In this document: positions 36,573-44,602 of the stretch, one piece after another
Position numbering within the stretch: the first letter of the stretch is position 1
Layout of the letters: each line of letters opens with the position of its first letter
Origin: Agromyces tardus
GTDB lineage: Bacteria > Actinomycetota > Actinomycetes > Actinomycetales > Microbacteriaceae
Direction of reading: 5' to 3'
Assembly: GCF_003710805.1 (NCBI RefSeq)
Contig: NZ_RHHB01000006.1
Span: forward strand, 1-64,000
Length of the DNA stretch: 64,000 nucleotides
Made by a program: the position numbers and the translations under genes
Notes under the pieces: generated by a model
Databases searched by the model: none
What the model saw: only the letters and a program-made list of their open reading frames with translations
Told to the model about the DNA's origin: nothing

Positions 36573-37304
36573 ATGATGGCATCGCACCCGGGGTCGACGA
36601 CCGTCGTCCTCGTGCACGGCGCGTTCGCCGACGCGGGCAGCTGGGGACCGGTCATCGATCGGTTGCTCGCCGCCGGCATCCCCGTGCGAGCACCTGCAGT
36701 CCCGCTCCGCGGGCTCCGTTCCGATTCCGCGTACATCGCGAGCTTCATCTCCCAGATCCCCGGGCCCGTGCTCGCCGTCGGGCACTCCTACGGGGGTGCG
36801 GTGATCAGCAACGCCGCCACCGAGGCCACCAACGTCACCGGGTTGGTGCTCGTGTCCGGCTTCGCGCCCGAGCAGGACGAGGCCCTGAGCGAGGCCGAGG
36901 GCACCTCGCGCGACAGCGCCCTGGCCCCCGCCCTCGTGCAGGCGCAGTTCCCGACCGGCGTCGGCGACGAGACGGCGATCGAGCTCTACGTCGATGCCGA
37001 CGAGTTCCCGGCGGTCTTCGCTGCGGATCTCCCGGCAGCGCTCGCCGCGACGCTCGCGGCGTCACAGCGGCCGATCGCCGCATCCGCCTTCGACGAGAAG
37101 TCCGGCGCCCCGGCCTGGAAGAGGCTTCCGACCTGGTCGGTCGTCGCCACGGGCGACAAGGCGGCAGGTTCCGACGTGCTGCTCTCGATGGCGCGACGGG
37201 CCAACGCCGAGACCCTCCAACTCGAGGGCTCGCACCTCATCATGATGTCCCAGCCCGAGCCGGTGACCCAGGTCATCCTCACCGCGCTCGAGACGGTCGG
37301 GTGA
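36573..37304 (+). CDS. Alpha/beta hydrolase (second of tandem pair)
   Basis: This 243-residue paralogue of the preceding gene has LVHGAFADAGSW, VGHSYGG (Ser near 73) and C-terminal His in EGSHLIMMSQPEP. Strong GAGGAGA ribosome site before ATG 36573 (second ATG at 36576). The next gene starts at or just after its stop, so this hydrolase and the cupin are translationally coupled. Confidence 0.85.
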   Translation: MMASHPGSTTVVLVHGAFADAGSWGPVIDRLLAAGIPVRAPAVPLRGLRSDSAYIASFISQIPGPVLAVGHSYGGAVISNAATEATNVTGLVLVSGFAPEQDEALSEAEGTSRDSALAPALVQAQFPTGVGDETAIELYVDADEFPAVFAADLPAALAATLAASQRPIAASAFDEKSGAPAWKRLPTWSVVATGDKAAGSDVLLSMARRANAETLQLEGSHLIMMSQPEPVTQVILTALETVG

Positions 37305-37309
37305 GCGCC

Positions 37310-37669
37310 ATGTCGAACCCGCGACCCCCCGACGAACTGGCGTCCAAGCTCAAGCGGACCGAACTGCAGCGCGAGCACTCCTCGATCCCCGGCCGGGACA
37401 TCGTGCAGGTGCTCACCGAGATTCCCGTCGGCGTCGAGTCGGGTTGGCACATCCACCCCGGTGAAGAGGTGGGCTACATCCTCGCCGGAACCGTCGAGAT
37501 GCGCATCGAGGGGCAGCCCACGCTCAGCCTGAACGCCGGCGACCCATTCCTGATGCCGCCCGGCACGGCCCACAACGCGCGCGACCTGGGTCCCGGTACC
37601 GGCATGATGCTCTCCACGTACATCGTCGACGCCGAGCAGGCCCTGGCCACGTTCGTGCACGTCGACTGA
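37310..37669 (+). CDS. Cupin-domain protein
   Basis: This 119-residue protein is a single cupin barrel. Metal-binding motif 1 is seen in SGWHIHPGEEVGYILAGTVE (two His and a Glu) and motif 2 in DPFLMPPGTAHNARDLG (His). Such small cupins can be oxygenases, isomerases or sensors; no specific role can be given. GTG at 37301 is in frame and overlaps the previous stop (GTGA), so the protein may begin three codons earlier. It belongs to the hydrolase operon. Confidence 0.8.
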   Translation: MSNPRPPDELASKLKRTELQREHSSIPGRDIVQVLTEIPVGVESGWHIHPGEEVGYILAGTVEMRIEGQPTLSLNAGDPFLMPPGTAHNARDLGPGTGMMLSTYIVDAEQALATFVHVD

Positions 37670-37724
37670 GCCCGGACGGCCGGCCAAAGCTCACGCCGGA
37701 TCGGCCGAGGAGGGAACGGCGAAC

Positions 37725-38672
37725 ATGGCGCATCCGGAACTCGGCCCACTGCGCAGCATCCGCACCCGGGACCTGGAAGTCGGGTACCTCGACGCGGGGC
37801 CGGACGGTGGGAAGCCGGTCATCCTCCTGCACGGGTACCCCTACGACATCCACAGCTACTCGGAGGTCGTTCCGCTGCTCGCCGCCCGGGGGCGACGCGT
37901 CATCGTCCCCTACCTCCGTGGGCACGGACCCACCCGGTCCCTCACCGACGCCGGCCGCTCAGGACAGCAGGCCGCACTCGGCGCCGACCTCGTCGCCCTC
38001 ATGGATGCCCTCGGTCTCGACCGCGCCACCTACGCCGGGTACGACTGGGGCGGCCGAGCGGCCTGTGTCGCCGCAGCGCTCTGGCCGGAGCGGTGCGACG
38101 GCGTCGTGAGCGTGAACGGGTACCTCATCCAGGACATCCAGGCCGCCGCACGGCCGATCGCCCCCGCCCTCGAAGCCGGGTTCTGGTACTTCTACTACTT
38201 CGCCACCGAACGGGGCCGAGCCGGCCTCACCGCGAACCGCGCCGAGATCGCTCGGATCATCTGGACTCGCAACTCACCGCGTTGGTCGTTCACCGACGCC
38301 GACCTGCAGGAGGCGGCGCGCGCGTTCGAGAACCCCGACTACGTCGAGGTCGTGATCCACTCGTATCGCCACCGGCTCGGCCTCGCGCCGGGTCACCCGG
38401 ACTATGCGGCACTCGAGCGACGCCTCGCGCTCGCGCCGCCCGTGACGGCACCGGCGGTGACCCTCGACGGCGCCGCCGACGGCAATTTCCCCGCGACCGA
38501 CGGCACCGGTTACGCCGCCCACTTCACTGGCCGTCATGCGCACCATGTCGTGCCCGACGCAGGACACAACCTCCCGAGGGAGGCGCCGCACGCGTTCGCG
38601 GACGCGGTGCTCGAACTGGCCGTGCTCCGGAGCGACGCACACGACGCTCCGGAGCACGCGAACGGGGTCTGA
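37725..38672 (+). CDS. Alpha/beta hydrolase, haloalkane dehalogenase/epoxide hydrolase-like
   Basis: This 315-residue hydrolase has HGYPYDIHSYSE as oxyanion segment, and the nucleophile elbow reads GYDWGG, so the nucleophile is Asp rather than Ser. The catalytic His is in DAGHNLPREAP. Asp-nucleophile members hydrolyse C-halogen or epoxide bonds. GAGGAGG precedes ATG 37725. A hairpin lies within its last 17 codons. The Tag gene starts 4 bp after its stop. Confidence 0.85.
   Translation: MAHPELGPLRSIRTRDLEVGYLDAGPDGGKPVILLHGYPYDIHSYSEVVPLLAARGRRVIVPYLRGHGPTRSLTDAGRSGQQAALGADLVALMDALGLDRATYAGYDWGGRAACVAAALWPERCDGVVSVNGYLIQDIQAAARPIAPALEAGFWYFYYFATERGRAGLTANRAEIARIIWTRNSPRWSFTDADLQEAARAFENPDYVEVVIHSYRHRLGLAPGHPDYAALERRLALAPPVTAPAVTLDGAADGNFPATDGTGYAAHFTGRHAHHVVPDAGHNLPREAPHAFADAVLELAVLRSDAHDAPEHANGV
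38622..38657 (+). terminator. Inverted repeat inside the end of the hydrolase gene
   Basis: A perfect 13-bp stem (38622-38634 with 38645-38657) has a 10-nt loop and lies just before the stop codon at 38670. It could stall or end transcription before the tag gene, although it is within coding sequence. Confidence 0.4.
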
Positions 38673-38676
38673 ACTC

Positions 38677-39336
38677 ATGGCGGGGTGGGAGTCGAGTGCG
38701 GTCTCGGTCGGCTCAGACGGCAGGACGCGATGCGAGTGGGCGACCCTGCATGAAGCGGATGCCGCGCTGCTGGCCTACCACGACCAGGAGTGGGGAACGC
38801 CGCGCTCCGAGACGGCGCCGGTGTTCGAAGCACTGTCGCTCGGGATCTTCCAGGCGGGTCTCGGCTGGTTGACGGTCTTCCACAAACGCGAGGCATTCCG
38901 TGCCGCGTTCCACGGCTTCGACCCGGCCCGAGTGGCAACCATGACCGAGCGGGACGTCGCCGCGCTGCTGCAGGATGCGTCGATCATCAGGAACGAAGCG
39001 AAGATCAGGGCGACCGTGCACAACGCCGGGGTGCTGGTCGGGGCCCGTGACGCGCTCGCGGATGTCGCGTTCTCGTTCCGGGCGGCCGGCCTGGGGCGAC
39101 CGACTCGGGGCGTCGACGTCCCCTCGCGCACCGACGCGTCGGACGCGCTGAGCCGTCGGCTGAAGGCCGAGGGGTACGCCTTCATCGGCCCCACGAGCAC
39201 CTACGCGTTCATGCAGACGATCGGCGTCGTGAACGACCACGTCGCGGGGTGCTTCCGCGGTGACGAGCTCGATGCGCGTGGCCGTGTCCGGGTTCCGGAC
39301 GAGGAACCACCCCACGGCTCCGGGCTCCCCCGCTGA
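38677..39336 (+). CDS. tag: DNA-3-methyladenine glycosylase I
   Basis: Tag removes 3-methyladenine from alkylated DNA. The 219-residue protein keeps the zinc-snap residues: Cys and His in RCEWATLHEAD ... AYHDQEWG at the N-terminus and His/Cys in VVNDHVAGCF near the C-terminus. The ATG at 38677 is 4 bp after the previous stop. Why a base-repair glycosylase follows hydrolase genes is unclear. It converges with the molybdoenzyme operon 7 bp away. Confidence 0.9.
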   Translation: MAGWESSAVSVGSDGRTRCEWATLHEADAALLAYHDQEWGTPRSETAPVFEALSLGIFQAGLGWLTVFHKREAFRAAFHGFDPARVATMTERDVAALLQDASIIRNEAKIRATVHNAGVLVGARDALADVAFSFRAAGLGRPTRGVDVPSRTDASDALSRRLKAEGYAFIGPTSTYAFMQTIGVVNDHVAGCFRGDELDARGRVRVPDEEPPHGSGLPR

Positions 39337-39343
39337 CCGGTCG

Positions 39344-39805
39344 TCACCTCGCCGCGATGAGGGCCTGGGGTGCTGCCTGCTTCATCCGGGACTGCAGCCA
39401 GCGGAGCTGCACTTCGATGTCGCGCTCGCTGTCGGCGACGAGGTCGAGCAGTTCGACGTCCCTCAGGGCCTGCGCCGCCTGCTTCACCATCATCCACGTG
39501 ACATCGGCGAAGCTCGCGAGGAGGTACACGTCCTGCAGGTCGCGCAGCAGGCCGAGCGGGCCCGTGCGAGGCTCCCCCAGCCCTTGGGTGTGGAGCCGTT
39601 CGGGTTCGTCGTCCGCCGGGGCCGCACCGTAGCGCGCGATCACCGCTGCGAGACGCTCACGGCGGGCGTCGCACTGCGTGGCGAGCGTCAGGCAGAGGAA
39701 GTGCACGTCCGGCTCGTCGCCGTGGGCTTCGGCGACCTGACGGTACGAGTCGGCGAGGGTCTGCTCCGACCCGGCGAGCAGGGACAGGTAGACCGGGAGC
39801 TTCAT
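39344..39805 (-). CDS. Small helical (ferritin-like?) partner of molybdoenzyme
   Basis: I do not recognise this 153-residue protein with certainty. It is almost entirely helical, with four long amphipathic helices and acidic and His positions (LLAGSEQTLADSYRQVAEAHGD, then LVADSERDIEVQLRWLQ), suggesting a four-helix bundle. No signal peptide is seen. Its start overlaps the stop of the molybdopterin oxidoreductase gene (ATGA), so the two are made together and it may be a subunit or maturation factor. Confidence 0.7.
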   Translation of the reverse strand: MKLPVYLSLLAGSEQTLADSYRQVAEAHGDEPDVHFLCLTLATQCDARRERLAAVIARYGAAPADDEPERLHTQGLGEPRTGPLGLLRDLQDVYLLASFADVTWMMVKQAAQALRDVELLDLVADSERDIEVQLRWLQSRMKQAAPQALIAAR

Positions 39806-42171
39806 CGCTCGACCTCGACTCGGGTCACCCGGACGGCGGCCGTCTTGAACACCGGCTGCTTCGAGACGGGATCCCATTCGGTGATCGTCAGCTCGTTCGC
39901 GGCGGTCGGGCGGCGCTGCTCGGCACTCTCGGGTGCGTCCCAGTAGCCGTAGTGGAAGGGCGCGAAGACCGTGCCCGGCCGGATGCCCGTGACCCGAACG
40001 GGTGCGACGAGTCGGCCCCGACGCGACCGCACCTCGACCATGTCGCCGTCGCCGAGACCCCGCGCTGCGGCATCCGCCTCGGCCAGCTCGACCCACACGG
40101 ACGGAGCGGCGGCATCGAGCTCGGGTGACCGCGCCGTCTTCGTGCGGGTGTGGAAGTGGTACACCGAACGACCGGTCGTGAAGCGCAGCGGGTACCCGTC
40201 GTCCGGCGGTTCGTGCGGACCGGAGTACGCGGCGGCCTTGAGGAACGCGCGACCGTCGGGCCGCTGCGCCGAGAACGCCTGCTCGCCGACGTCCGCCCCG
40301 GTTGCCAGGTCATGGCCGTAGGTCTCGCAGTACTCCGGGTACGTCGGGAAGTCGGCGTCGGCGTAGAGCCGCCGGATGCTCGTCGTCTCGCCCTCGCGGC
40401 GCGGCCACTGGATGCCGCTCTCACGACGGAGGTCGTCGTAGGAGATGCCCGTGTAGTCGCACGGCCGCCCGCGCGAGCACTCCTGCCAGGCACGGTAGGC
40501 GTCGTCGGGTCCGGCCCACTCGAGCAGTGGGCGGCCGTCGTCGCGGCGGAAGTCCATGCGCCGGGCGTAGTCGAGGAAGATGTCGAGGTCGGCGCGCGCC
40601 TCGCCGGGCGGCTCGACGGCCTGCTCGGAGAGGTGCACGGTGCGCGTCGCATTGGTGAAGGTGCCGGTCTTCTCCCCCCATCCCGCCGCGGGCAGCACCA
40701 CGTCGGCGAGTTCGGCGGTCTCGGTGAGGAAGAGGTCCTGCACGACGACGAACGTCTCGGGCTTCGCGAGGATGTCGCGGATGCGCGAGAGCTGCGGCAG
40801 CGAGACCGCCGGGTTGGTGGCCGAGATCCACAGGAAGCGGATGGAGCCCTGTTCCACGTAACGGAAGAGCTGCATCGCGTGCGTCGGGGGCGCCCAGTGC
40901 GGGATCACGAGCGGGTCGACGCCCCAGAGCCGCGCGAGTTCGGCGACGTGGTCCGGGTTCTCCCAGTTGCGGAATCCGGGAAGGTCGCCGTCGGCGCCGG
41001 TCTCGCGGTTGTTCTGCGCGGTCGGCTGGCCGTTCATCTGCAGGATGCCCGCGCCGGGCCGGCCGATCATGCCGCGCAGCAGATGCAGGTTGTTGACCTG
41101 GCACGACGCGGCGGTCGCCTGCGACGACTGGTAGAAGCCCTGCAGCACGGTCGACAGCACGCGCTCGGAGGTGCCGAAGATGCGGGCGGCCTCGCGGATG
41201 TCGGATGCCGCGACCCCGCACACCTCGGCCGCGCGCTCGGGCGACCACTGCTCGGCCTCGCGGCGAAGCGCGTCGAGGCCGAGGGTGTGGGCGGTGACGT
41301 ACGCGTCGTCCGCCCAACCGTTGGCCAGGACCTCGTGCACGAGGGCGAGCATGAGCGCCAGGTTCGTCCCGGGGTTCACCGCGAGGTGCACCACGGCGCG
41401 CTTCGCGACCGGCGTCTCGCGCGGGTCGACCACGACGAGCACGGGCGGTTCGGGGCCGTCGAGGCGATCGAGCACGCGCGACCACAGCACGGTCTGGGTT
41501 GCGGCCATGTTGTGGCCGAAGAGGAACAGCGCGTCGCACTCGTCGATGTCCTCGTAGCAGCCCGGCTGGCCGTCGGCGCCGAACGTCTCCTTCAGCGACG
41601 ACGCGGCCGTGGCGGTGCACAGCCGGGTGTTGCCGTCCATGTGCGGCGTGCCGATGCCGGCCTTGCCGATGACGGCGAGCGCGTAGTACTCCTCGAGGAA
41701 GAGCTGGCCGCTCGTGTAGAAGCCGTGGCTCAGCGGGCCGACCTCGTCGAGGAGCGCGCGGCTTCGTTCGACGATCATGGCCATCGCCTCGTCCCAGCTC
41801 GCGGGGACGAGCTCGCCGTCGCGCCGCACGAGCGGAGTGGTGAGCCGGTCGTGATGCTCCATGCCCTGCCAGCTCGCGTACAGGCCCTTCGGCCCGAGGC
41901 GGCCGTGGTTGATCGCATCGTCGATGCGGCCGCGGATGCCGACCATGCGGCCGTCCTTCACTGCGATGTCGCAGCCGCATCCGTTGCTGCACAGCGCGCA
42001 CGCCGAGCGCACCCATCGGTCGACGTCCTCCTCGGCGATGCCCTCGGCGAGGAGCTGGTCAGCACGGTCCGGCCAGCGGTCGCCGCGGCCGAACGGGGTC
42101 CGGTGGCCCCACACATCCCGCACCCGGCCGCGCGCAGCTCCGGTCGTGACGGTCGTGCCTTCGTCGGTCAT
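39802..42171 (-). CDS. Molybdopterin oxidoreductase (nitrate reductase/formate dehydrogenase class)
   Basis: This 789-residue bis-MGD enzyme of the DMSO reductase superfamily has an N-terminal 4Fe-4S motif ACALCSNGCGCD near residue 55. The Mo-site region GNTRLCTATAASSLKETFGA offers Cys as ligand, as in NapA/NasA. A C-terminal dinucleotide-binding domain is about 680-789. There is no Tat signal, so it is cytoplasmic. The usual fourth cluster Cys in GRLCxKG is Gly (HGRLGPKGLY). No nitrite reductase, transporter or cofactor genes are adjacent; the real substrate is open. Start ATG 42171 is chosen over upstream open frame. Confidence 0.82.
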   Translation of the reverse strand: MTDEGTTVTTGAARGRVRDVWGHRTPFGRGDRWPDRADQLLAEGIAEEDVDRWVRSACALCSNGCGCDIAVKDGRMVGIRGRIDDAINHGRLGPKGLYASWQGMEHHDRLTTPLVRRDGELVPASWDEAMAMIVERSRALLDEVGPLSHGFYTSGQLFLEEYYALAVIGKAGIGTPHMDGNTRLCTATAASSLKETFGADGQPGCYEDIDECDALFLFGHNMAATQTVLWSRVLDRLDGPEPPVLVVVDPRETPVAKRAVVHLAVNPGTNLALMLALVHEVLANGWADDAYVTAHTLGLDALRREAEQWSPERAAEVCGVAASDIREAARIFGTSERVLSTVLQGFYQSSQATAASCQVNNLHLLRGMIGRPGAGILQMNGQPTAQNNRETGADGDLPGFRNWENPDHVAELARLWGVDPLVIPHWAPPTHAMQLFRYVEQGSIRFLWISATNPAVSLPQLSRIRDILAKPETFVVVQDLFLTETAELADVVLPAAGWGEKTGTFTNATRTVHLSEQAVEPPGEARADLDIFLDYARRMDFRRDDGRPLLEWAGPDDAYRAWQECSRGRPCDYTGISYDDLRRESGIQWPRREGETTSIRRLYADADFPTYPEYCETYGHDLATGADVGEQAFSAQRPDGRAFLKAAAYSGPHEPPDDGYPLRFTTGRSVYHFHTRTKTARSPELDAAAPSVWVELAEADAAARGLGDGDMVEVRSRRGRLVAPVRVTGIRPGTVFAPFHYGYWDAPESAEQRRPTAANELTITEWDPVSKQPVFKTAAVRVTRVEVER

Positions 42172-42398
42172 CGCCTCACTCTCCGCGCGGTGCCGGCGCG
42201 GTTCAACCCCCTTGCGCCGGGCGGTCGCACCCGTCCCACGCCCGGCGGTAGAGGGTCGGATGCCGCTGATGCGCGCTGCCACGACCCCGGGGGTCACCAG
42301 TAGCCACGACCAGTGACGACGACGGGCGCGACGAACGGATGCGACGGGCAGGCTCGATGCTGTCACCAGACCCACGAGGTCACCGAAAGGAAATCATC

Positions 42399-43595
42399 AT
42401 GAGCACCATCATCGATCGCACCACCGCCATCCGGCCGTTCGCCGTCGAGTTCTCTCAGGAGCAGATCGACGACGCGCGCCGGCGCATCGCGGCGACTCGG
42501 TTCCCGAGCCGGGAGCTCGTCCCGGACCGCTCGCAGGGGGTGCAGCTCACGACGCTGCAGGCGCTTGCGCGGTACTGGTCGGGCGAGTACGACTGGCGCA
42601 GGGTCGAACGTCGGCTGAACGCGCTGCCGCAGTTCACGACCGAGATCGACGGGGTCGAGATCCACTTCATCCACGTTCGGTCGCCGCACGAGAACGCGAT
42701 GCCGCTGATCATGACGCACGGCTGGCCCGGTTCGGTCGTCGAGCTGCTGGACACCATCGGCCCGCTGACCGACCCGACCGCGCACGGCGGCTCGGCCGAG
42801 GACGCGTTCCACGTCGTGCTGCCGTCCCTGCCCGGCTACGGCTTCTCCGGCGAACCGACCGAGCTCGGCTGGGAGAACGGCCCCATCGCGAGCGCCTGGG
42901 CCACGCTCATGGACCGCCTCGGCTACACGCGCTACGTCGCCCAGGGCGGCGACGTGGGCGCCGCGGTCACCGACGCGATGGGCCGCCAAGGACCCGACGG
43001 GCTGATCGGCATCCACATGAACCTGCTCGCCCTCGCGATCGGCGTCAAGGACATCCTCCCGGCGGAGTCGGAGCCGGAGCGCGCCGCGCACGCGGCCCTC
43101 GACGCGTTCACCACGGACGGCTTCGGCTACTTCCTCGAGCAGTCGACGCGTCCGCAGACGATCGGCTACTCGCTGCTCGACTCGCCGATCGGCCTCGCCG
43201 CCTGGATGCTCGACCACGACACCGACAGCTACCTCAAGATCAGCCGCGCGTTCGTCGACGGCGACCCCGTCGGCAACCTCACCCGAGACGAGATCCTCGA
43301 CAACATCACCCTGTACTGGATGACCGGTACCGGCGCGTCGGCCGCCCGGTGGTACTGGGAGTTCGGCCGGTTCCTGGCCGCCTCCCACGGCCAGACCCCG
43401 CCACCCGTGCAGGTGCCGGTCACGTTCACGACCTTCCCGGGCGAGCTCTTCGCGTCTCCGCGCTCGTGGGTCGAGACGGTCTACCCGACGACCACGTACT
43501 TCAACGAGGCCGACCGCGGTGGCCACTTCGCGGCCTGGGAGGAGCCCGAGCTCTTCACGGCCGAGGTGCGGGCTGCGTTCAGGTCGCTGCGCTGA
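42399..43595 (+). CDS. Epoxide hydrolase with EHN domain
   Basis: This 398-residue protein begins with the epoxide-hydrolase N-terminal domain (FAVEFSQEQIDDARRRIA ... TRFP). The alpha/beta hydrolase domain follows: THGWPGSVVEL, nucleophile Asp in QGGDVGAAV (near 190) and catalytic His in GGHFAAWEEPELF near 375. AAAGGA precedes ATG 42399. Its stop overlaps the start of the MDR reductase by one base (TGATG), so the two act together, perhaps on the same epoxide/diol compounds. Confidence 0.9.
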   Translation: MSTIIDRTTAIRPFAVEFSQEQIDDARRRIAATRFPSRELVPDRSQGVQLTTLQALARYWSGEYDWRRVERRLNALPQFTTEIDGVEIHFIHVRSPHENAMPLIMTHGWPGSVVELLDTIGPLTDPTAHGGSAEDAFHVVLPSLPGYGFSGEPTELGWENGPIASAWATLMDRLGYTRYVAQGGDVGAAVTDAMGRQGPDGLIGIHMNLLALAIGVKDILPAESEPERAAHAALDAFTTDGFGYFLEQSTRPQTIGYSLLDSPIGLAAWMLDHDTDSYLKISRAFVDGDPVGNLTRDEILDNITLYWMTGTGASAARWYWEFGRFLAASHGQTPPPVQVPVTFTTFPGELFASPRSWVETVYPTTTYFNEADRGGHFAAWEEPELFTAEVRAAFRSLR

Positions 43596-44539
43596 TGTTC
43601 GCGCTCCGCGCCTACGCACCGGGCGAGCCGGAACGGCTCGCCTTCGAGAAGGCCCCGTCGCCCGACCTCGGCCCGCGGGATGTCCTGGTCCGAGTGCACG
43701 CCAGCGCCGTGAGCCCGGGCGAGCTGGACTGGCCGGGTGCGTGGCTCGACCACGACGGCACGCCCCGCGTGCCGCCGATCATCCCGGGGCATGAAGTCGC
43801 GGGCCTCGTCGTGGCCGTCGGCCCGGACGCGACGGGCTTCGCCCTCGGCGACGAGGTGTTCGGGTACATCGACGCCCATCGTGACGGATCCGACGCGGAG
43901 TACGTCGCAGTCAGGTCGGACGCCGGCGAACTCGCCCAGAAGCCCGCGACGCTCACCCACGCGGAGGCGGCGGCAGTCCCGCTGTCCGCCCTGACGGCGT
44001 GGCAGGCGCTCTTCGATCACGGAGACCTGCAGTCGGGTCAGCGCGTGCTCGTCCACGGCGGTGCCGGGGGCGTCGGGACGTTCGCCGTCCAGTTCGCCCG
44101 CTGGCGGGGCGCTCACGTCCTGGCGACGAGTTCCGAGCGCGATCGTTCGTTCGTGGGCGAACTCGGAGCCGACGAGGTCATCGACTACCGCGGCACGCGG
44201 TTCGAGGACGTTCTGACGCACGTGGACCTGGTCTTGGACACCGTCGGAGGGGACACGTGGTCGCGATCGTGGGACGTGATCCGCCCCGGTGGGCGACTCG
44301 TGTCGATCGCCGTCCCGCGTCCGCCCGACCGTGAGGTCGTCGACGGACGCCGGGCGATCTGGTTCGTCGTCCGGCCGGATGTCGGCCAGCTGGCCGAGAT
44401 CGGCCGGTTGCTCGACGCCGGCCACGTCCGGTCGATCGTCTCGGACGTCCTGCCGCTCGCCCGTGGCGCGGAAGCGTACGGGCCGGGCGCCCGGCGCAGC
44501 GGGCCGGGCAAGGTGATCCTGTCCGTGACCGGCGGCTGA
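43595..44539 (+). CDS. MDR-family NADPH-dependent oxidoreductase (quinone oxidoreductase-like)
   Basis: This 314-residue member of the medium-chain dehydrogenase/reductase superfamily lacks the zinc-binding cysteines of alcohol dehydrogenases. GroES-like N-terminal fold with IPGHEVAGLVVAVGPDATGF, and nucleotide-binding VHGGAGGVGTFAVQ near residue 150. It would use NAD(P)H to reduce quinones, enones or aldehydes. It is translationally coupled to the epoxide hydrolase. A strong hairpin follows. Confidence 0.88.
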   Translation: MFALRAYAPGEPERLAFEKAPSPDLGPRDVLVRVHASAVSPGELDWPGAWLDHDGTPRVPPIIPGHEVAGLVVAVGPDATGFALGDEVFGYIDAHRDGSDAEYVAVRSDAGELAQKPATLTHAEAAAVPLSALTAWQALFDHGDLQSGQRVLVHGGAGGVGTFAVQFARWRGAHVLATSSERDRSFVGELGADEVIDYRGTRFEDVLTHVDLVLDTVGGDTWSRSWDVIRPGGRLVSIAVPRPPDREVVDGRRAIWFVVRPDVGQLAEIGRLLDAGHVRSIVSDVLPLARGAEAYGPGARRSGPGKVILSVTGG

Positions 44540-44564
44540 CGGCTGACCGAGAGGCCGAATCCCG

Positions 44565-44602
44565 GCCGGCTGGCGCTGCCGCTTCGGGCAGCGTCAGCCG
44601 GC
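44565..44602. terminator. Bidirectional hairpin between converging genes
   Basis: A 16-bp stem (44565-44580 with 44587-44602) has one G-T pair and a 6-nt loop. Its right arm includes the stop codon of the LuxR-type regulator gene. Confidence 0.65.

Noticed and set aside
39802-42171. Selenocysteine-containing formate dehydrogenase
   Set aside because: The Mo-site position is Cys (RLCTATA); no in-frame TGA or selenocysteine hairpin is seen.
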